Origin: Undibacterium sp049340185
GTDB taxonomy: Bacteria > Pseudomonadota > Gammaproteobacteria > Burkholderiales > Burkholderiaceae_D
Assembly (NCBI RefSeq): GCF_049340185.1
Contig: NZ_JBMPPC010000004.1
Coordinates: 248,001-312,000, forward strand
Direction of reading: 5' to 3'
DNA length: 64,000 nucleotides
The position numbers and the translations under genes were made by a program. The notes under the pieces are model-generated. The model did not search any database. It was given only the letters and a program-made list of their open reading frames with translations, and had not been told where the DNA came from. This document shows positions 9,352-17,533 of this stretch, piece by piece (the first letter of the stretch is position 1; every line of letters starts with the position of its first letter).

Positions 9352-10285
9352 GCTTTCTGACCTGTTCGATGTGCATTACGGTGTAAATTTGGAACTAAAT
9401 CGGCTAACGCCAATGGCGAACGGTATTAACTTTGTATCCAGGACTGCAAAAAATAACGGAATTTCAGCTACCGTGGCCCCCATAGATGGATTAAACCCTA
9501 TCCCTTCTGGCGCACTTACGGTGGCAGGAGGCGGATCAGTATTGGAAACTTTTCTACAGCCGGAACCTTTTTATTCAGGCCGAGATTTATATTATCTGGT
9601 TCCCAAGTTTGAAATGAGTACTATCCAAAAATTATATTACTGCGCATGCATACGTGCCAACAAGTACAGGTATAACTACGGGCGTCAAGCTAACCGAACT
9701 CTACGGGATATTATGCTGCCAGAGATTCAAGACATTCCAGCTTGGGTTAAAGCGACTGACATAAGTCTCTACGAAGGGGCTGCACGGCCTTGTATAACAA
9801 CGACTCCAGCGCAATTGACCACTTTGGATTGGAAGCCTTTTGAGTTGCAGCAGCTATTCAAAATCAAGAAGGGAAAGAGACTCACTAAAGCTGATATGTT
9901 GCCTGGTACAACGCCTTACATCGGTTCAACGGACTCACAAAATGGTATCACTGCCTTTGTTGGGCAAGCAGCGATTCATCGAGGAAAGACAATATCAGTT
10001 GCGTACAATGGGTCTGTTGCAGAGGCTTTTTACCAAACAACGAACTTCTGGGCTACCGACGACGTGAACGTTTTGTACCCATTATTTAAAATATCTCCAG
10101 AAATTGGACTATTTCTTTGTGCATTGATTCGGTTTGAAAAGTTCCGATTTAACTATGGTCGTAAATGGCACTTGGAGCGCATGAAAGCTTCTGTGATTCG
10201 GCTACCTGTAACGAAGGCAGGCAAACCAGATTGGAAATTTATGGAAGGTTACATAAAAACACTTCCATATAGCTCAAGTATTTAA
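9344..10285 (+). CDS. Restriction-modification specificity subunit (BcgI B / HsdS-like)
   Basis: The product is 313 residues with two similar halves, each a target-recognition domain. The first half begins IKLSDLFDVHYG and has YRYNYGRQ; the second begins FELQQLFKIKKGKRL, continues TPYIGSTDSQNGI and has FRFNYGRK. Such subunits give the fused enzyme its two-part DNA target. The ATG lies inside the end of the methylase gene, so translation is coupled, and phase-OFF of the upstream gene may also reduce this product. It is shorter than a type I HsdS, in line with BcgI-type partners. Confidence 0.8.
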   Translation: MIKLSDLFDVHYGVNLELNRLTPMANGINFVSRTAKNNGISATVAPIDGLNPIPSGALTVAGGGSVLETFLQPEPFYSGRDLYYLVPKFEMSTIQKLYYCACIRANKYRYNYGRQANRTLRDIMLPEIQDIPAWVKATDISLYEGAARPCITTTPAQLTTLDWKPFELQQLFKIKKGKRLTKADMLPGTTPYIGSTDSQNGITAFVGQAAIHRGKTISVAYNGSVAEAFYQTTNFWATDDVNVLYPLFKISPEIGLFLCALIRFEKFRFNYGRKWHLERMKASVIRLPVTKAGKPDWKFMEGYIKTLPYSSSI

Positions 10286-10485
10286 GTGTAGTGACAGTCG
10301 TGCAATTGGCGACCGTTACCTTACTCATTGGCTTTTATGTTTATGTGGTTACTACATAATTCCGCTAATATGCACCAAAAAATGGAGATAAGTCGCGACG
10401 CTCCATTGGAAAAATGGGCTGCGATACAACCTTAAATAAAAATCTTGTTAAGATTCAATAGCACCATTCCTTAGCGACTAATTTA

Positions 10486-11265
10486 CTATATAAGCCCTTG
10501 TTTTACGCGCTCCCATTCAGCAGTAAGGGTGGGATTTAATTGTTCAAAAAAATCTTTTGACTGCAAAATACTGCATAACGTTTTCCCCGTTTCGTACCTA
10601 CCGAATGCATCCAACGCATACACCTGAAGTCTGTCGGCTTTTGGTTGAGACTGAATAAGCTGATATGTACTCTGATATATGTTCTCGGCTCTATTCCTGA
10701 GCCATTCCAGTCGCAACCATTTTGAAAAAATAACTTCACTGAACAACACTTGAGCGCTCGCTACTAACCAATCACCAGGTGTTTCGCGCCACAGGATAAC
10801 AACTAAGAATAGAAAAAAATAGACTGCAACTTTGATCCTTTCCCGCGCCACCATTTTTCTCAATATTGATTTACTAAAAAACGAATTTTCAAGCACACAA
10901 AGACTTAACCGTTTGTATGGGTCAGTTTCATCGTTGTTATAGTAACCTTGCGTTCGCTCATACGTTAGTTCAACACCAAACACATTTGAAAGAAATTCAC
11001 TGCGGCGAGCATCCTCTGCCCTCGGAAAAAAATATAATCGCGTTACTATTCCTGTTAAAAAAAATCCCACAACAATAAGCACGAAAGCTATCTGTAACCA
11101 CTGATATAGAGTGGGATGGGTTACCTTCTCCACCACTAATATTACGATCGATAATATAGCGCCCGCATAAAATGCCCAATCAGAAAAATCATCCGCAATT
11201 TCAAGCGGTCGGTAATAATTTTCTCGAATAGGATCTTGACGACCTGTAGGGTTATTTTTGCTCAT
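10486..11265 (-). CDS. Four-helix membrane protein, probable CBASS effector (S-4TM-like)
   Basis: The product is 259 residues with four predicted membrane helices in two pairs: about 30-47 and 57-78, then 142-160 and 166-185. Soluble parts lie between and after them. This is the layout of the SMODS-associated S-4TM effector class, thought to disrupt the inner membrane when it binds the cyclic nucleotide. It is the last gene of the CBASS block, 225 bases after the E2 gene on the same strand. The ATG follows AGGA. The assignment rests on topology and context. A general SLATT-type membrane protein is the alternative. Confidence 0.6.
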   Translation of the reverse strand: MSKNNPTGRQDPIRENYYRPLEIADDFSDWAFYAGAILSIVILVVEKVTHPTLYQWLQIAFVLIVVGFFLTGIVTRLYFFPRAEDARRSEFLSNVFGVELTYERTQGYYNNDETDPYKRLSLCVLENSFFSKSILRKMVARERIKVAVYFFLFLVVILWRETPGDWLVASAQVLFSEVIFSKWLRLEWLRNRAENIYQSTYQLIQSQPKADRLQVYALDAFGRYETGKTLCSILQSKDFFEQLNPTLTAEWERVKQGLI

Positions 11266-11284
11266 AAGTCCTGATTGTTGTAGT

Positions 11285-11312
11285 TATCTATAAGAAGTAA
11301 ATTTATCGTCAA
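11285..11312 (-). promoter_or_regulatory. Possible separate promoter for the membrane effector
   Basis: On the minus strand, TTGACG (11307-11312) is followed after 16 bases by TAGATA (11285-11290), 20 bases before the effector ATG. An inverted repeat TTCCAT/ATGGAA at 11442-11457 lies further upstream. The -10 match is weak. The unusually long gap after the E2 gene makes an internal promoter plausible. Confidence 0.3.
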
Positions 11313-11490
11313 ATCCCAATCGCAATTTTTCGTCTGATATTGCTAGCGTATCTGCGAAAACAAGATTGTCGAGTTTTGTCGATGGCAGTGTCTAATCGTT
11401 TTTAAATTCTTGAAATATGAATGTCATCATACTTTGACCTCTTCCATTATGATGGAACGGCCAAGTAGTCGACCATCGCCACCAAAGCGC

Positions 11491-11979
11491 CTAGATATTG
11501 TCTTCTGACAGATTTCTAGATAGTCGATCTGAACTTTTTCGCTTTGGTAGCGGATGCGCACCGCCACCCGCCCAGTTATTTGAGTGAAGCCAATTCTCGA
11601 AATACCCGAGCCATTCTGCTGTCCAAGGCAAATATGTCTCAGCTAAACTCATCCAAGGCTTCCATTCTCCCTGGCGCGGCAACCACAAACATAATTTAGT
11701 ACCGTTACCAGGGTACGGATAAATATGAGGTAAAGGTCGACCACCCGCGAGAAGCACCAAATCTGGCTTCAAGACAATTAATTCTGGCGTTCGCGCATCA
11801 GGCTTTACACGCAACATACATTCATATGTACGACCATATGCGCTTGGTGAAATACTGAATCTATAAATTAGTTCTCGGCCAGATCGAACAGTCGCAGATG
11901 CACCTGGTATTTGTAGTGCGTTTAATTCCCACGCCCGTTGAGCGAGCGTAGGGTTACGTGAGCCAGAATGGCGCATCAT
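11491..11979 (-). CDS. E2-like ubiquitin-conjugating-fold protein of CBASS
   Basis: The product is 162 residues with the prokaryotic E2 pattern: PHIYPYPGNG with His85, KLCLWLP with the likely catalytic Cys97, then an aromatic-rich helix (WLGYFENW) and WAGGGAHP. In CBASS, E2 domains help attach the cyclase C-terminus to targets. Here there is no E1 domain and no JAB peptidase, which fits the short, E2-only type II operons. The ATG overlaps the cyclase stop as ATGA (11976-11979), so translation is coupled. The last 20 residues are charged and unlike the family core. Confidence 0.75.
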   Translation of the reverse strand: MMRHSGSRNPTLAQRAWELNALQIPGASATVRSGRELIYRFSISPSAYGRTYECMLRVKPDARTPELIVLKPDLVLLAGGRPLPHIYPYPGNGTKLCLWLPRQGEWKPWMSLAETYLPWTAEWLGYFENWLHSNNWAGGGAHPLPKRKSSDRLSRNLSEDNI

Positions 11980-13232
11980 TGCTGACCAAAAAACGTATGC
12001 GATTTAGCTTTCACACTTACGGGCATGGCACCCGCAGTAAAGATAGCAACCCGACCAGCCTTTCTTTGCTTATCAAGACGATTCAATTCGTCTTGCTCCA
12101 CAGCTTTGGCCGCCCGTTCTCCAAAAACGGTCGTTATTTTTTCGAGCAACATATCCATACCAAGACGCTGCTCGATGGTATTTAGTATTTCTCGCAAATC
12201 ATTTAGAAGTTTTGTATGCCACCACAAAAATGCTTTTTGGCGAATCGCAGTATTCATCCCGCTAGCTAGGTTGTCATTTAATGCAGAAGGGTTAGAAAGT
12301 ATCCATTCTTCTGAGCCATCAGGGGAAACAACTCGTTTAAAATAATTCGGCATTCCTTCGACAATGTCTAAGAGCAGATCAAGTGGACTATGGTGTGGCA
12401 AAGGCGCGTTTTCAGTGTAGCCAATAGCAGCCAATGAAGTGACAAAGATCGAAGTTGGAGAAATATCCTGCCCGGTTTTCTCTCCACTAAACGTTAAATT
12501 TCGATGGAGCTTTAATAACTGAACAAGTCTACTTAACAGACGATTAAAAACTTCCTCTTGATTTGATAATGGAATTACTTCTGCTCTTATACTATCAAAA
12601 GCTTTCGCAAAAGATTCCATTGCAATATATTGGGGAGATATAGAAGCAGCTCGATCAAAATATTTAGCGTAACCTCGCGGATTAGTTGAATTATAGTTTT
12701 GTAATTTGCGGTCGGGTATCCGACCGTGAGTTTCACCGAAAGGCACCGAAAATAGTGGATCATCAATGATTGGCGCTATATCAGCGCACATTCCGCCTGC
12801 ATACTCCAAAGTGACACAGCGCTCCCAGCGACGGATTCCTAAACCATGTGCATCAGCATAGCGGCTAAGGACATCGCCTAAATTTTTGAGCAATAACGAT
12901 GCCCCGTTTTCACCACCATATTTCCTCATAGCATCATTGCTTAATCGTGCTACCAGATCAATATCAAAACCCTCTCTTGTATCGTCCATTGGGCGAATTA
13001 TGGTGCCCAACTGGCGAGATCCATGAGGATGAATATGTTGAATGAGCGTTACAAACTCGGGACATTCCGACAAATAATCACCTGTGCTGCGGTATGATGA
13101 TTCAAGTGCGTTTAACTGGGTTTGGGTAGGCTCGTTGTGACTTGCAATGGCGTCAATAAGATAGAAAAAGCGTGCGGAAGATTCAAGAGAAACTGGCACT
13201 CGGTTCGCTAAGGATGGAAGATCTCGCTTCAT
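11976..13232 (-). CDS. CBASS CD-NTase (SMODS nucleotidyltransferase)
   Basis: The product is 418 residues. The polymerase-beta-like active site is complete: HPHGSRQLGT (Gly71-Ser72), FDIDLVARL with Asp90 and Asp92, and a third Asp151 in MCADIAPII. Such enzymes make cyclic di- or trinucleotides after phage infection and trigger a cell-killing effector. The ATG at 13232 was chosen because GGAAGGAGAG precedes it and because it overlaps the stop of the small upstream gene as ATGA. A TTG six codons earlier lacks this support. It is the first recognisable gene of the operon, followed by E2 and the membrane effector. The nucleotide product cannot be read from the sequence. Confidence 0.88.
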   Translation of the reverse strand: MKRDLPSLANRVPVSLESSARFFYLIDAIASHNEPTQTQLNALESSYRSTGDYLSECPEFVTLIQHIHPHGSRQLGTIIRPMDDTREGFDIDLVARLSNDAMRKYGGENGASLLLKNLGDVLSRYADAHGLGIRRWERCVTLEYAGGMCADIAPIIDDPLFSVPFGETHGRIPDRKLQNYNSTNPRGYAKYFDRAASISPQYIAMESFAKAFDSIRAEVIPLSNQEEVFNRLLSRLVQLLKLHRNLTFSGEKTGQDISPTSIFVTSLAAIGYTENAPLPHHSPLDLLLDIVEGMPNYFKRVVSPDGSEEWILSNPSALNDNLASGMNTAIRQKAFLWWHTKLLNDLREILNTIEQRLGMDMLLEKITTVFGERAAKAVEQDELNRLDKQRKAGRVAIFTAGAMPVSVKAKSHTFFGQQ

Positions 13233-13429
13233 TGGAAACTCTCCTTCCAAATTAAGCTAGTTCTCTTGTTAATAATTTTTGAGCGAATACTCTGAACACA
13301 ACGAGAAATCAGAGCCCAAGCTTTGGGTGATTTCATCGACTCAAGTTGCTTATTCCACGAACGCGGAACGGTAGATAACTTATATTTATGACATGAACAT
13401 CTATTCAATTTCCATTGATGCTTCGGCAT
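13229..13429 (-). CDS. Unrecognised 66-residue basic protein coupled to the CBASS cyclase
   Basis: This small gene starts at ATG 13429 after a near-ideal AAGGAGA ribosome site. Its TGA overlaps the cyclase ATG as ATGA, so the ribosome can pass straight on. The product is very basic (rich in Lys and Arg), has three Cys residues, two of them in RCSCHKYK near residue 10, and shows no membrane segment or signal peptide. I do not recognise it. It could be a regulatory or accessory protein of the operon, a translational leader, or a decayed gene kept for coupling. Its position as first gene after the promoter favours a real coding region. Confidence 0.55.
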   Translation of the reverse strand: MPKHQWKLNRCSCHKYKLSTVPRSWNKQLESMKSPKAWALISRCVQSIRSKIINKRTSLIWKESFQ

Positions 13430-13500
13430 AAGGTTCTCCTTATAAAGCCGTAGCAAAGCTCATCACATGAGTAAAAATAGCAGAAAAAAATTTAACAAAT

Positions 13501-13530
13501 ATTATTTGACGTTACAAAAAACATAGTCAA
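13501..13530 (-). promoter_or_regulatory. Candidate promoter of the CBASS operon
   Basis: On the minus strand, TTGACT (13525-13530) and AATAAT (13501-13506) are separated by 18 bases. They lie about 70 bases before the small gene that opens the operon. The region is very AT-rich. Its -35 box lies 15 bases from that of a divergent promoter. Confidence 0.45.
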
Positions 13531-13545
13531 TATTAATTAAATTAC

Positions 13546-13574
13546 TTTACTGATGAATTTCCACATCATATAAT
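13546..13574 (+). promoter_or_regulatory. Candidate promoter of a divergent small transcript
   Basis: TTTACT (13546-13551), a 17-base spacer and a perfect TATAAT (13569-13574) read rightward, back to back with the CBASS promoter. A rho-independent terminator follows about 110 bases later with no long gene between. Confidence 0.5.
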
Positions 13575-13580
13575 TTACCT

Positions 13581-13693
13581 CGCAGTTAATAAAGTAAGTG
13601 CTAGCATGCTTCCGCCAAGAATGTTGCTTGCGCTTAAAGATTGTTTGAAATGAGAACCGGCGTGCCATTTGGCATGACCGGTTTTTCTTTTTA
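13581..13693 (+). ncRNA. Putative short transcript with a 15-codon reading frame and terminator
   Basis: The region runs from the start site predicted by the TATAAT box to the end of the terminator's T run. It holds a 15-codon frame (ATG 13606 to TGA 13653, peptide MLPPRMLLALKDCLK) with only a weak ribosome site. The terminator follows the stop by one base, which leaves a leader-like RNA of about 110 bases. It could be a regulatory RNA, an attenuator-like leader or a micropeptide message. No reverse transcriptase is nearby, so a retron RNA is unlikely. Confidence 0.4.
13655..13693 (+). terminator. Rho-independent terminator
   Basis: AACCGG (13655-13660) pairs with CCGGTT (13678-13683), and TGCC (13663-13666) pairs with GGCA (13671-13674) inside. 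TTTTTCTTTTT follows the stem. Confidence 0.75.
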
Positions 13694-13995
13694 TCACGAC
13701 ATTATTCTAGCACTGTCGTACGTTGAGTGCTAATAATAACACAAATATTTTTAATCCCCCCTAAAAATACCCTCCAGAATGCGTTAGAACAGCCTTACAG
13801 GCGTAAGTAATAAAAAGGCGTAGGGGGTAGACCCCAATATTAGCAGCAGCTCAAACTGGCGAATAATCATTTCCAATCCGAAAGAAATAATTCAATCGTT
13901 AGTTTTTTCTAAAAAATAATCTCTTAAATATTAAAGAAGATTAAAAAACACTGCTAATTCAATCAGTTAAATATACTAATTCAAAAATAATACCT

Positions 13996-14484
13996 TCAGA
14001 TATCCTCCATTTTTTTATTAGCTAGCCCACCTCGACGCGTTGCCTGACGTTTTATTTCTTTTGCCTTTTCAACATCAGGCGCTATTTTCTTTAACCGTTC
14101 GACCAGACCTGACAAATCATATTCATTGCTAATCTTCCCTAGATGCGCTGCTCGCCTTTCAATTCGCTTAACTAATCCTGCTTGCTCTAAATCCGCAATA
14201 TGACGCTGGATTTGACGAGTACTTAAACCAAGTCGTTCTTTTAGTGCTTCTTTACTTGGATATGGTTTGCGATCGTTGTCCCACCAAAAATCAGCAAGCT
14301 GTAAAAGAACCGCTAATTGAGTAGGACTAAGACCCAAACGTTGCTGTGCCTGGAGCAACATCGAAGGTATTATGCAAAATCCCAACTTCATTACTTGCTT
14401 TCCCCATTTTCTGTCAGAAATATGTTCCGCTGCCCTAGTGGATCGAATTGGCGCAACCTGTGCTGTACTGGATGTTTTTGCCAT
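13996..14484 (-). CDS. Winged-helix DNA-binding protein (HTH_36-like)
   Basis: The product is 162 residues. The centre (about 50-110) is a winged helix: LSPTQLAVLLQLADFWW, then YPSKEALKERLGLSTRQIQRHI as recognition helices and LEQAGLVKRIERR as the wing. The tails are basic. Similar proteins are common on plasmids and phages as replication-linked or transcriptional regulators. The ATG follows AGGAGATAAGT. The gene stands alone, reading away from a 150-base zone of inverted repeats upstream (14546-14695) that may contain its binding sites. A role in control of the element or of a former plasmid is inferred only from this setting. Confidence 0.65.
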   Translation of the reverse strand: MAKTSSTAQVAPIRSTRAAEHISDRKWGKQVMKLGFCIIPSMLLQAQQRLGLSPTQLAVLLQLADFWWDNDRKPYPSKEALKERLGLSTRQIQRHIADLEQAGLVKRIERRAAHLGKISNEYDLSGLVERLKKIAPDVEKAKEIKRQATRRGGLANKKMEDI

Positions 14485-14545
14485 ACTTATCTCCTAAACG
14501 ATAAGCGACACTGTATAGCAGTTAAACGAGAGATGATACAGATGG

Positions 14546-14695
14546 CCACTAGACATATTTATCTATTGCCTGACGTCATTTACGTCTATTAGGTATAGGA
14601 CGCCGATGTCCTATAAAATAGATACATTGCTAATACGATGAATATAAAGGCATACCAACTATGACAATCTAGTAGAGGGTCTTGATGTCTAGTGG
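14546..14695. repeat. Nested inverted repeats upstream of the HTH gene
   Basis: CCACTAGACAT (14546-14556) and ATGTCTAGTGG (14685-14695) are perfect 11-bp inverted copies 128 bases apart. Near the middle lies a second palindrome, TATAGGAC (14594-14601) and GTCCTATA (14608-14615). No gene occupies the interval, and the whole gap 14485-14825 is otherwise plain AT-rich sequence. It could be an operator region, a small origin or the remnant of a tiny mobile unit. Confidence 0.5.
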
Positions 14696-14825
14696 GGGGG
14701 CAGCAACGCCTGATCAGGTGCAGAAACGAAAATTAGAATCACCGTGAACGTTAAAGATATTTGGCAATTAGCTCAAATGCGTCGTGTCCAAAAGAAATCA
14801 TTTTTAGGAAAAAGCGAATTGATAA

Positions 14826-15413
14826 TTAAAAGTTCGACCTGACGTCAGTTCCCTGATCAAACCGACTTTGCCAATGATTTAAATATGTTGTAGCTAAAGT
14901 TGGATTATTCCAAATTACCAATACGTTTTCGCTATTTGATTTTGTTGCGGCTTGACTGTAATTAAAACTTCCAGTTTGTACGTGCCGATCGTCAACCACA
15001 ATATATTTATCGTGGTGAATCGCAAACTTAGAAATTGTTCTTGTTGGGATACCTGCTTCTACTAAAAGATTTAGCGCCGTAGTACTTGTCTTTGAACGAT
15101 TACCTTTTTCATCGACAATAACTTGAACGTCAACACCTCTTTTTTTTGCGTTCAGCAAGGCTCGAACAATTGCAGGAGACGTGAACGTATACGCCGCCAA
15201 ACGCAAACTCATATTTGATGTGGAGATTATTTTGATCACTAGCGCTTCGCCATTTGGGCCAGGAGAGAACGCACTTTCAATAAGCGGCTCCGAAGGTGGT
15301 GCGTAAAACGTTGGGCTAGACGAAGTCGTGAATCCCTCTGAGGATTTTCGTTGTCCGACTCCCGAAAACGCAACGTTTGAAACCAATAAACTAATAAGAA
15401 CAAGGTATTTCAT
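14826..15413 (-). CDS. Secreted PLD-family nuclease or phosphodiesterase (Nuc-like)
   Basis: The product is 195 residues with a signal peptide (cleavage near residue 18). A single HxKxxxxD motif is present at His134-Lys136-Asp141, followed by GSFNYS, as in the dimeric Nuc endonuclease of conjugative plasmids, where two subunits form one active site. The family cuts phosphodiester bonds in DNA or, in other members, in lipids. Export implies action in the periplasm, for instance on incoming DNA. It is divergent from an orphan CD-NTase, with 121 bases between the start codons. A plasmid origin for this cargo segment is plausible. Confidence 0.8.
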   Translation of the reverse strand: MKYLVLISLLVSNVAFSGVGQRKSSEGFTTSSSPTFYAPPSEPLIESAFSPGPNGEALVIKIISTSNMSLRLAAYTFTSPAIVRALLNAKKRGVDVQVIVDEKGNRSKTSTTALNLLVEAGIPTRTISKFAIHHDKYIVVDDRHVQTGSFNYSQAATKSNSENVLVIWNNPTLATTYLNHWQSRFDQGTDVRSNF

Positions 15414-15534
15414 TGAGCTCCACTGGTATTGCTATCAATAACGATCTTCAACAACTTAAGTTGGTGTTCTTTATTGCATCTAATATTTGTTGATTGTATC
15501 GGTTTCCCGAAGCCAGAATAAAAAGGAAAAAGTA

Positions 15535-16314
15535 ATGTCTGTAATAAGTTACCTCGAGGAGCAGGCGAAAAAAGCTGTTATGAGCCAGTCCGAAGATAAT
15601 TCCATCCAAACATCAATATTGACTCTAAAAAAACGATTGCATCTGCACTTCGGTGATATACGCGAGTACATTCAGTTTGGCTCTTCAACTCGCGGGACAA
15701 TACTTCCAAGGTCAATGGATGAACACTCTGATATCGACTTAATGGTTGTGTTCAACGATAGCAATGTATCGTCACAAACCTACCTTGATCGGCTTAGAAA
15801 ATTCGTCGAGAAGTACTACAAAAAATCCGAAGTACGTCAATCTCATCCAACAATTTTATTAGAGTTAAACCACATAAGATTTGAACTAGTACCCGCAAGA
15901 TATAGTTTTTGGTGGGGATACGAGATACCTAATATTGACGGCAATTGGCAATCTACTGATCCGGTAAGATTCAACAAAAAGTTAACGGAAAAAAATAAAA
16001 ATAACGACAATTTGATCAAACCAACAATCCGGTTAATAAAATATTGGAATGCACGTAATGGGTATGTTTTCAATTCATACTCTTTGGAAAAAAACATTGT
16101 CGAAATGAATTACCTTTGGATCCAAAAAAACCAACGGGACTACCTTTATAGAGTATTTGATAAATTAGATACAGACTTTGACACCAAATGGCGTAAAAAT
16201 AAAATGGATCGCGCTAAGAAAATTATCGAGCAAGTGAAATTTTTTGAACGAACTAGCTCTATGATCCAGGCAGAAAAAGAAATAAGAAAGCTAATTCCAG
16301 ATCAACCAGCCTAA
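15535..16314 (+). CDS. Orphan CD-NTase-like nucleotidyltransferase (SMODS domain)
   Basis: The product is 259 residues. The fold's active-site pattern is FGSSTRGT (Gly49-Ser50) and DEHSDIDLMVVF with Asp66 and Asp68. The third acidic position is Glu117 in IRFELVPAR instead of the usual Asp. A helical C-terminal half follows. The ATG at 15535 has AAGGAAAA before it. An earlier TTG at 15487 has none. No E2, HORMA or known effector sits beside it. The nearest gene is the divergent PLD protein, and the next gene downstream is convergent tniQ. It might make a nucleotide signal or act as a tRNA- or protein-modifying NTase. Confidence 0.7.
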   Translation: MSVISYLEEQAKKAVMSQSEDNSIQTSILTLKKRLHLHFGDIREYIQFGSSTRGTILPRSMDEHSDIDLMVVFNDSNVSSQTYLDRLRKFVEKYYKKSEVRQSHPTILLELNHIRFELVPARYSFWWGYEIPNIDGNWQSTDPVRFNKKLTEKNKNNDNLIKPTIRLIKYWNARNGYVFNSYSLEKNIVEMNYLWIQKNQRDYLYRVFDKLDTDFDTKWRKNKMDRAKKIIEQVKFFERTSSMIQAEKEIRKLIPDQPA

Positions 16315-16354
16315 ACTTTAATGTGTTCTTTAACAATCACAGCCGTCATATAAA

Positions 16355-17533
16355 TCATTTAGTTGTGAACTGACTTGCATATCGATTTAACGTCTTTTTA
16401 TTCAGCCAAGACACCCCAAGAATTTTCGCTAACTCACCCTTTTTTAGCTCCCCCTTCGTACGCAAAAGATAATCAGCAGCAGAGTCAATTTCGCCGTTAG
16501 AAGGCGCGTAATAACGCCGATGCAAATACAAATACGTTGGCTCCCAAAGCCAGAATGGCACATCAGCGATGTTATATTTAGCTTGATCAAATAGATATGA
16601 ACTACTGAATTTTTGTTGTTTGCAAAGGCCGATGAATCGATGAGGCCAGTCTTCGAATAACCATCCAAGCGTTTGCATTATTTCGGAGCGCAAAGAAATC
16701 GGTAAGGACTCCATTCGACGTTTTTTTGTTGGTTCATTTATGAGATTCGTCAGTTTTCCTAACTCCAAAAATCCAATACGCAAACGATCTGTTTTACGTC
16801 TATCTAGTAATATATTTACAATCATTAGTAGGCCTCGAAAGAAAAGCAATGCATCTATCGGCTTCCCGGATATATTTACCCATCCATAAGCAAGAGTCCT
16901 TTCTAATAACCATTGGAAATTAAGAAGAATATTGTCTTGAACCGAAATTCCTACTGATCGAATAGTTCGATCTTTCCTACATCTTTGGCAATGCGTAATT
17001 GGATGTCCGGACTCCATATAGTTTTTAGATTTATCCCATCGATCAATTGAAACAGGCGCATCACAATGAGGGCAGCAACAAATTAACTGTTTCTTATGGA
17101 CTAGACATGTTGTAACGAATGCCAAACGCCATGTCCTGCGAAAATATGGTGTGATATCTTGTCTGAGGCAATCTGGGCAAAAAGAAAGTCCGCGATCACG
17201 GTTAACTCGGTTACGATTCCCCAAAAAAGTAATCCAGGAAGTAAAGCTCTGTTTTGGGAGATCATAAAAAAGTGTACCAATTAGTGGCTGAAAAGTAGTA
17301 TTCACTACTTGCTCATAAGATGCTCCAGTGCATATCTGAAGAGTTTTTAGAATCTCATGGCGTGCGAATAAATCTACGTCACCTGACATCACTTGGGCCC
17401 CACGTCCCCATGACCGAAAACAAAAACTTTCTAGTTTTAATCCTTGAGCCCAAGCTAATCGCACAATCCACGAGGAAAGAATTTCATCCTCTAGCGGTTT
17501 TGGTCTGACAAACCATAAGCTGTCCTGTTCCAT
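16355..17533 (-). CDS. tniQ: TniQ/TnsD-family target-site protein
   Basis: The product is 392 residues, shorter than TnsD of Tn7 (about 508). The N-terminal TniQ domain includes PLEDEILSSWIVRLA. Zinc ligands follow: Cys119/Cys122 (CPDC), Cys143 with His146, Cys154/Cys157 (CPHC) and Cys182/Cys185. TnsD-type proteins bind the attachment gene and recruit TnsC, so this one presumably recognises comM. It begins one base after the tnsC stop and is last in the tnsABC-tniQ operon. The smaller C-terminal part may reflect a different DNA-recognition module. Confidence 0.88.
   Translation of the reverse strand: MEQDSLWFVRPKPLEDEILSSWIVRLAWAQGLKLESFCFRSWGRGAQVMSGDVDLFARHEILKTLQICTGASYEQVVNTTFQPLIGTLFYDLPKQSFTSWITFLGNRNRVNRDRGLSFCPDCLRQDITPYFRRTWRLAFVTTCLVHKKQLICCCPHCDAPVSIDRWDKSKNYMESGHPITHCQRCRKDRTIRSVGISVQDNILLNFQWLLERTLAYGWVNISGKPIDALLFFRGLLMIVNILLDRRKTDRLRIGFLELGKLTNLINEPTKKRRMESLPISLRSEIMQTLGWLFEDWPHRFIGLCKQQKFSSSYLFDQAKYNIADVPFWLWEPTYLYLHRRYYAPSNGEIDSAADYLLRTKGELKKGELAKILGVSWLNKKTLNRYASQFTTK

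Noticed and set aside
12025..12345. Plus-strand frame inside the CD-NTase gene
   Set aside because: Antisense shadow of the cyclase, whose active-site motifs fix the true frame.
13581..13693. Possible retron non-coding RNA next to defence genes
   Set aside because: No reverse transcriptase gene is present anywhere in the island.
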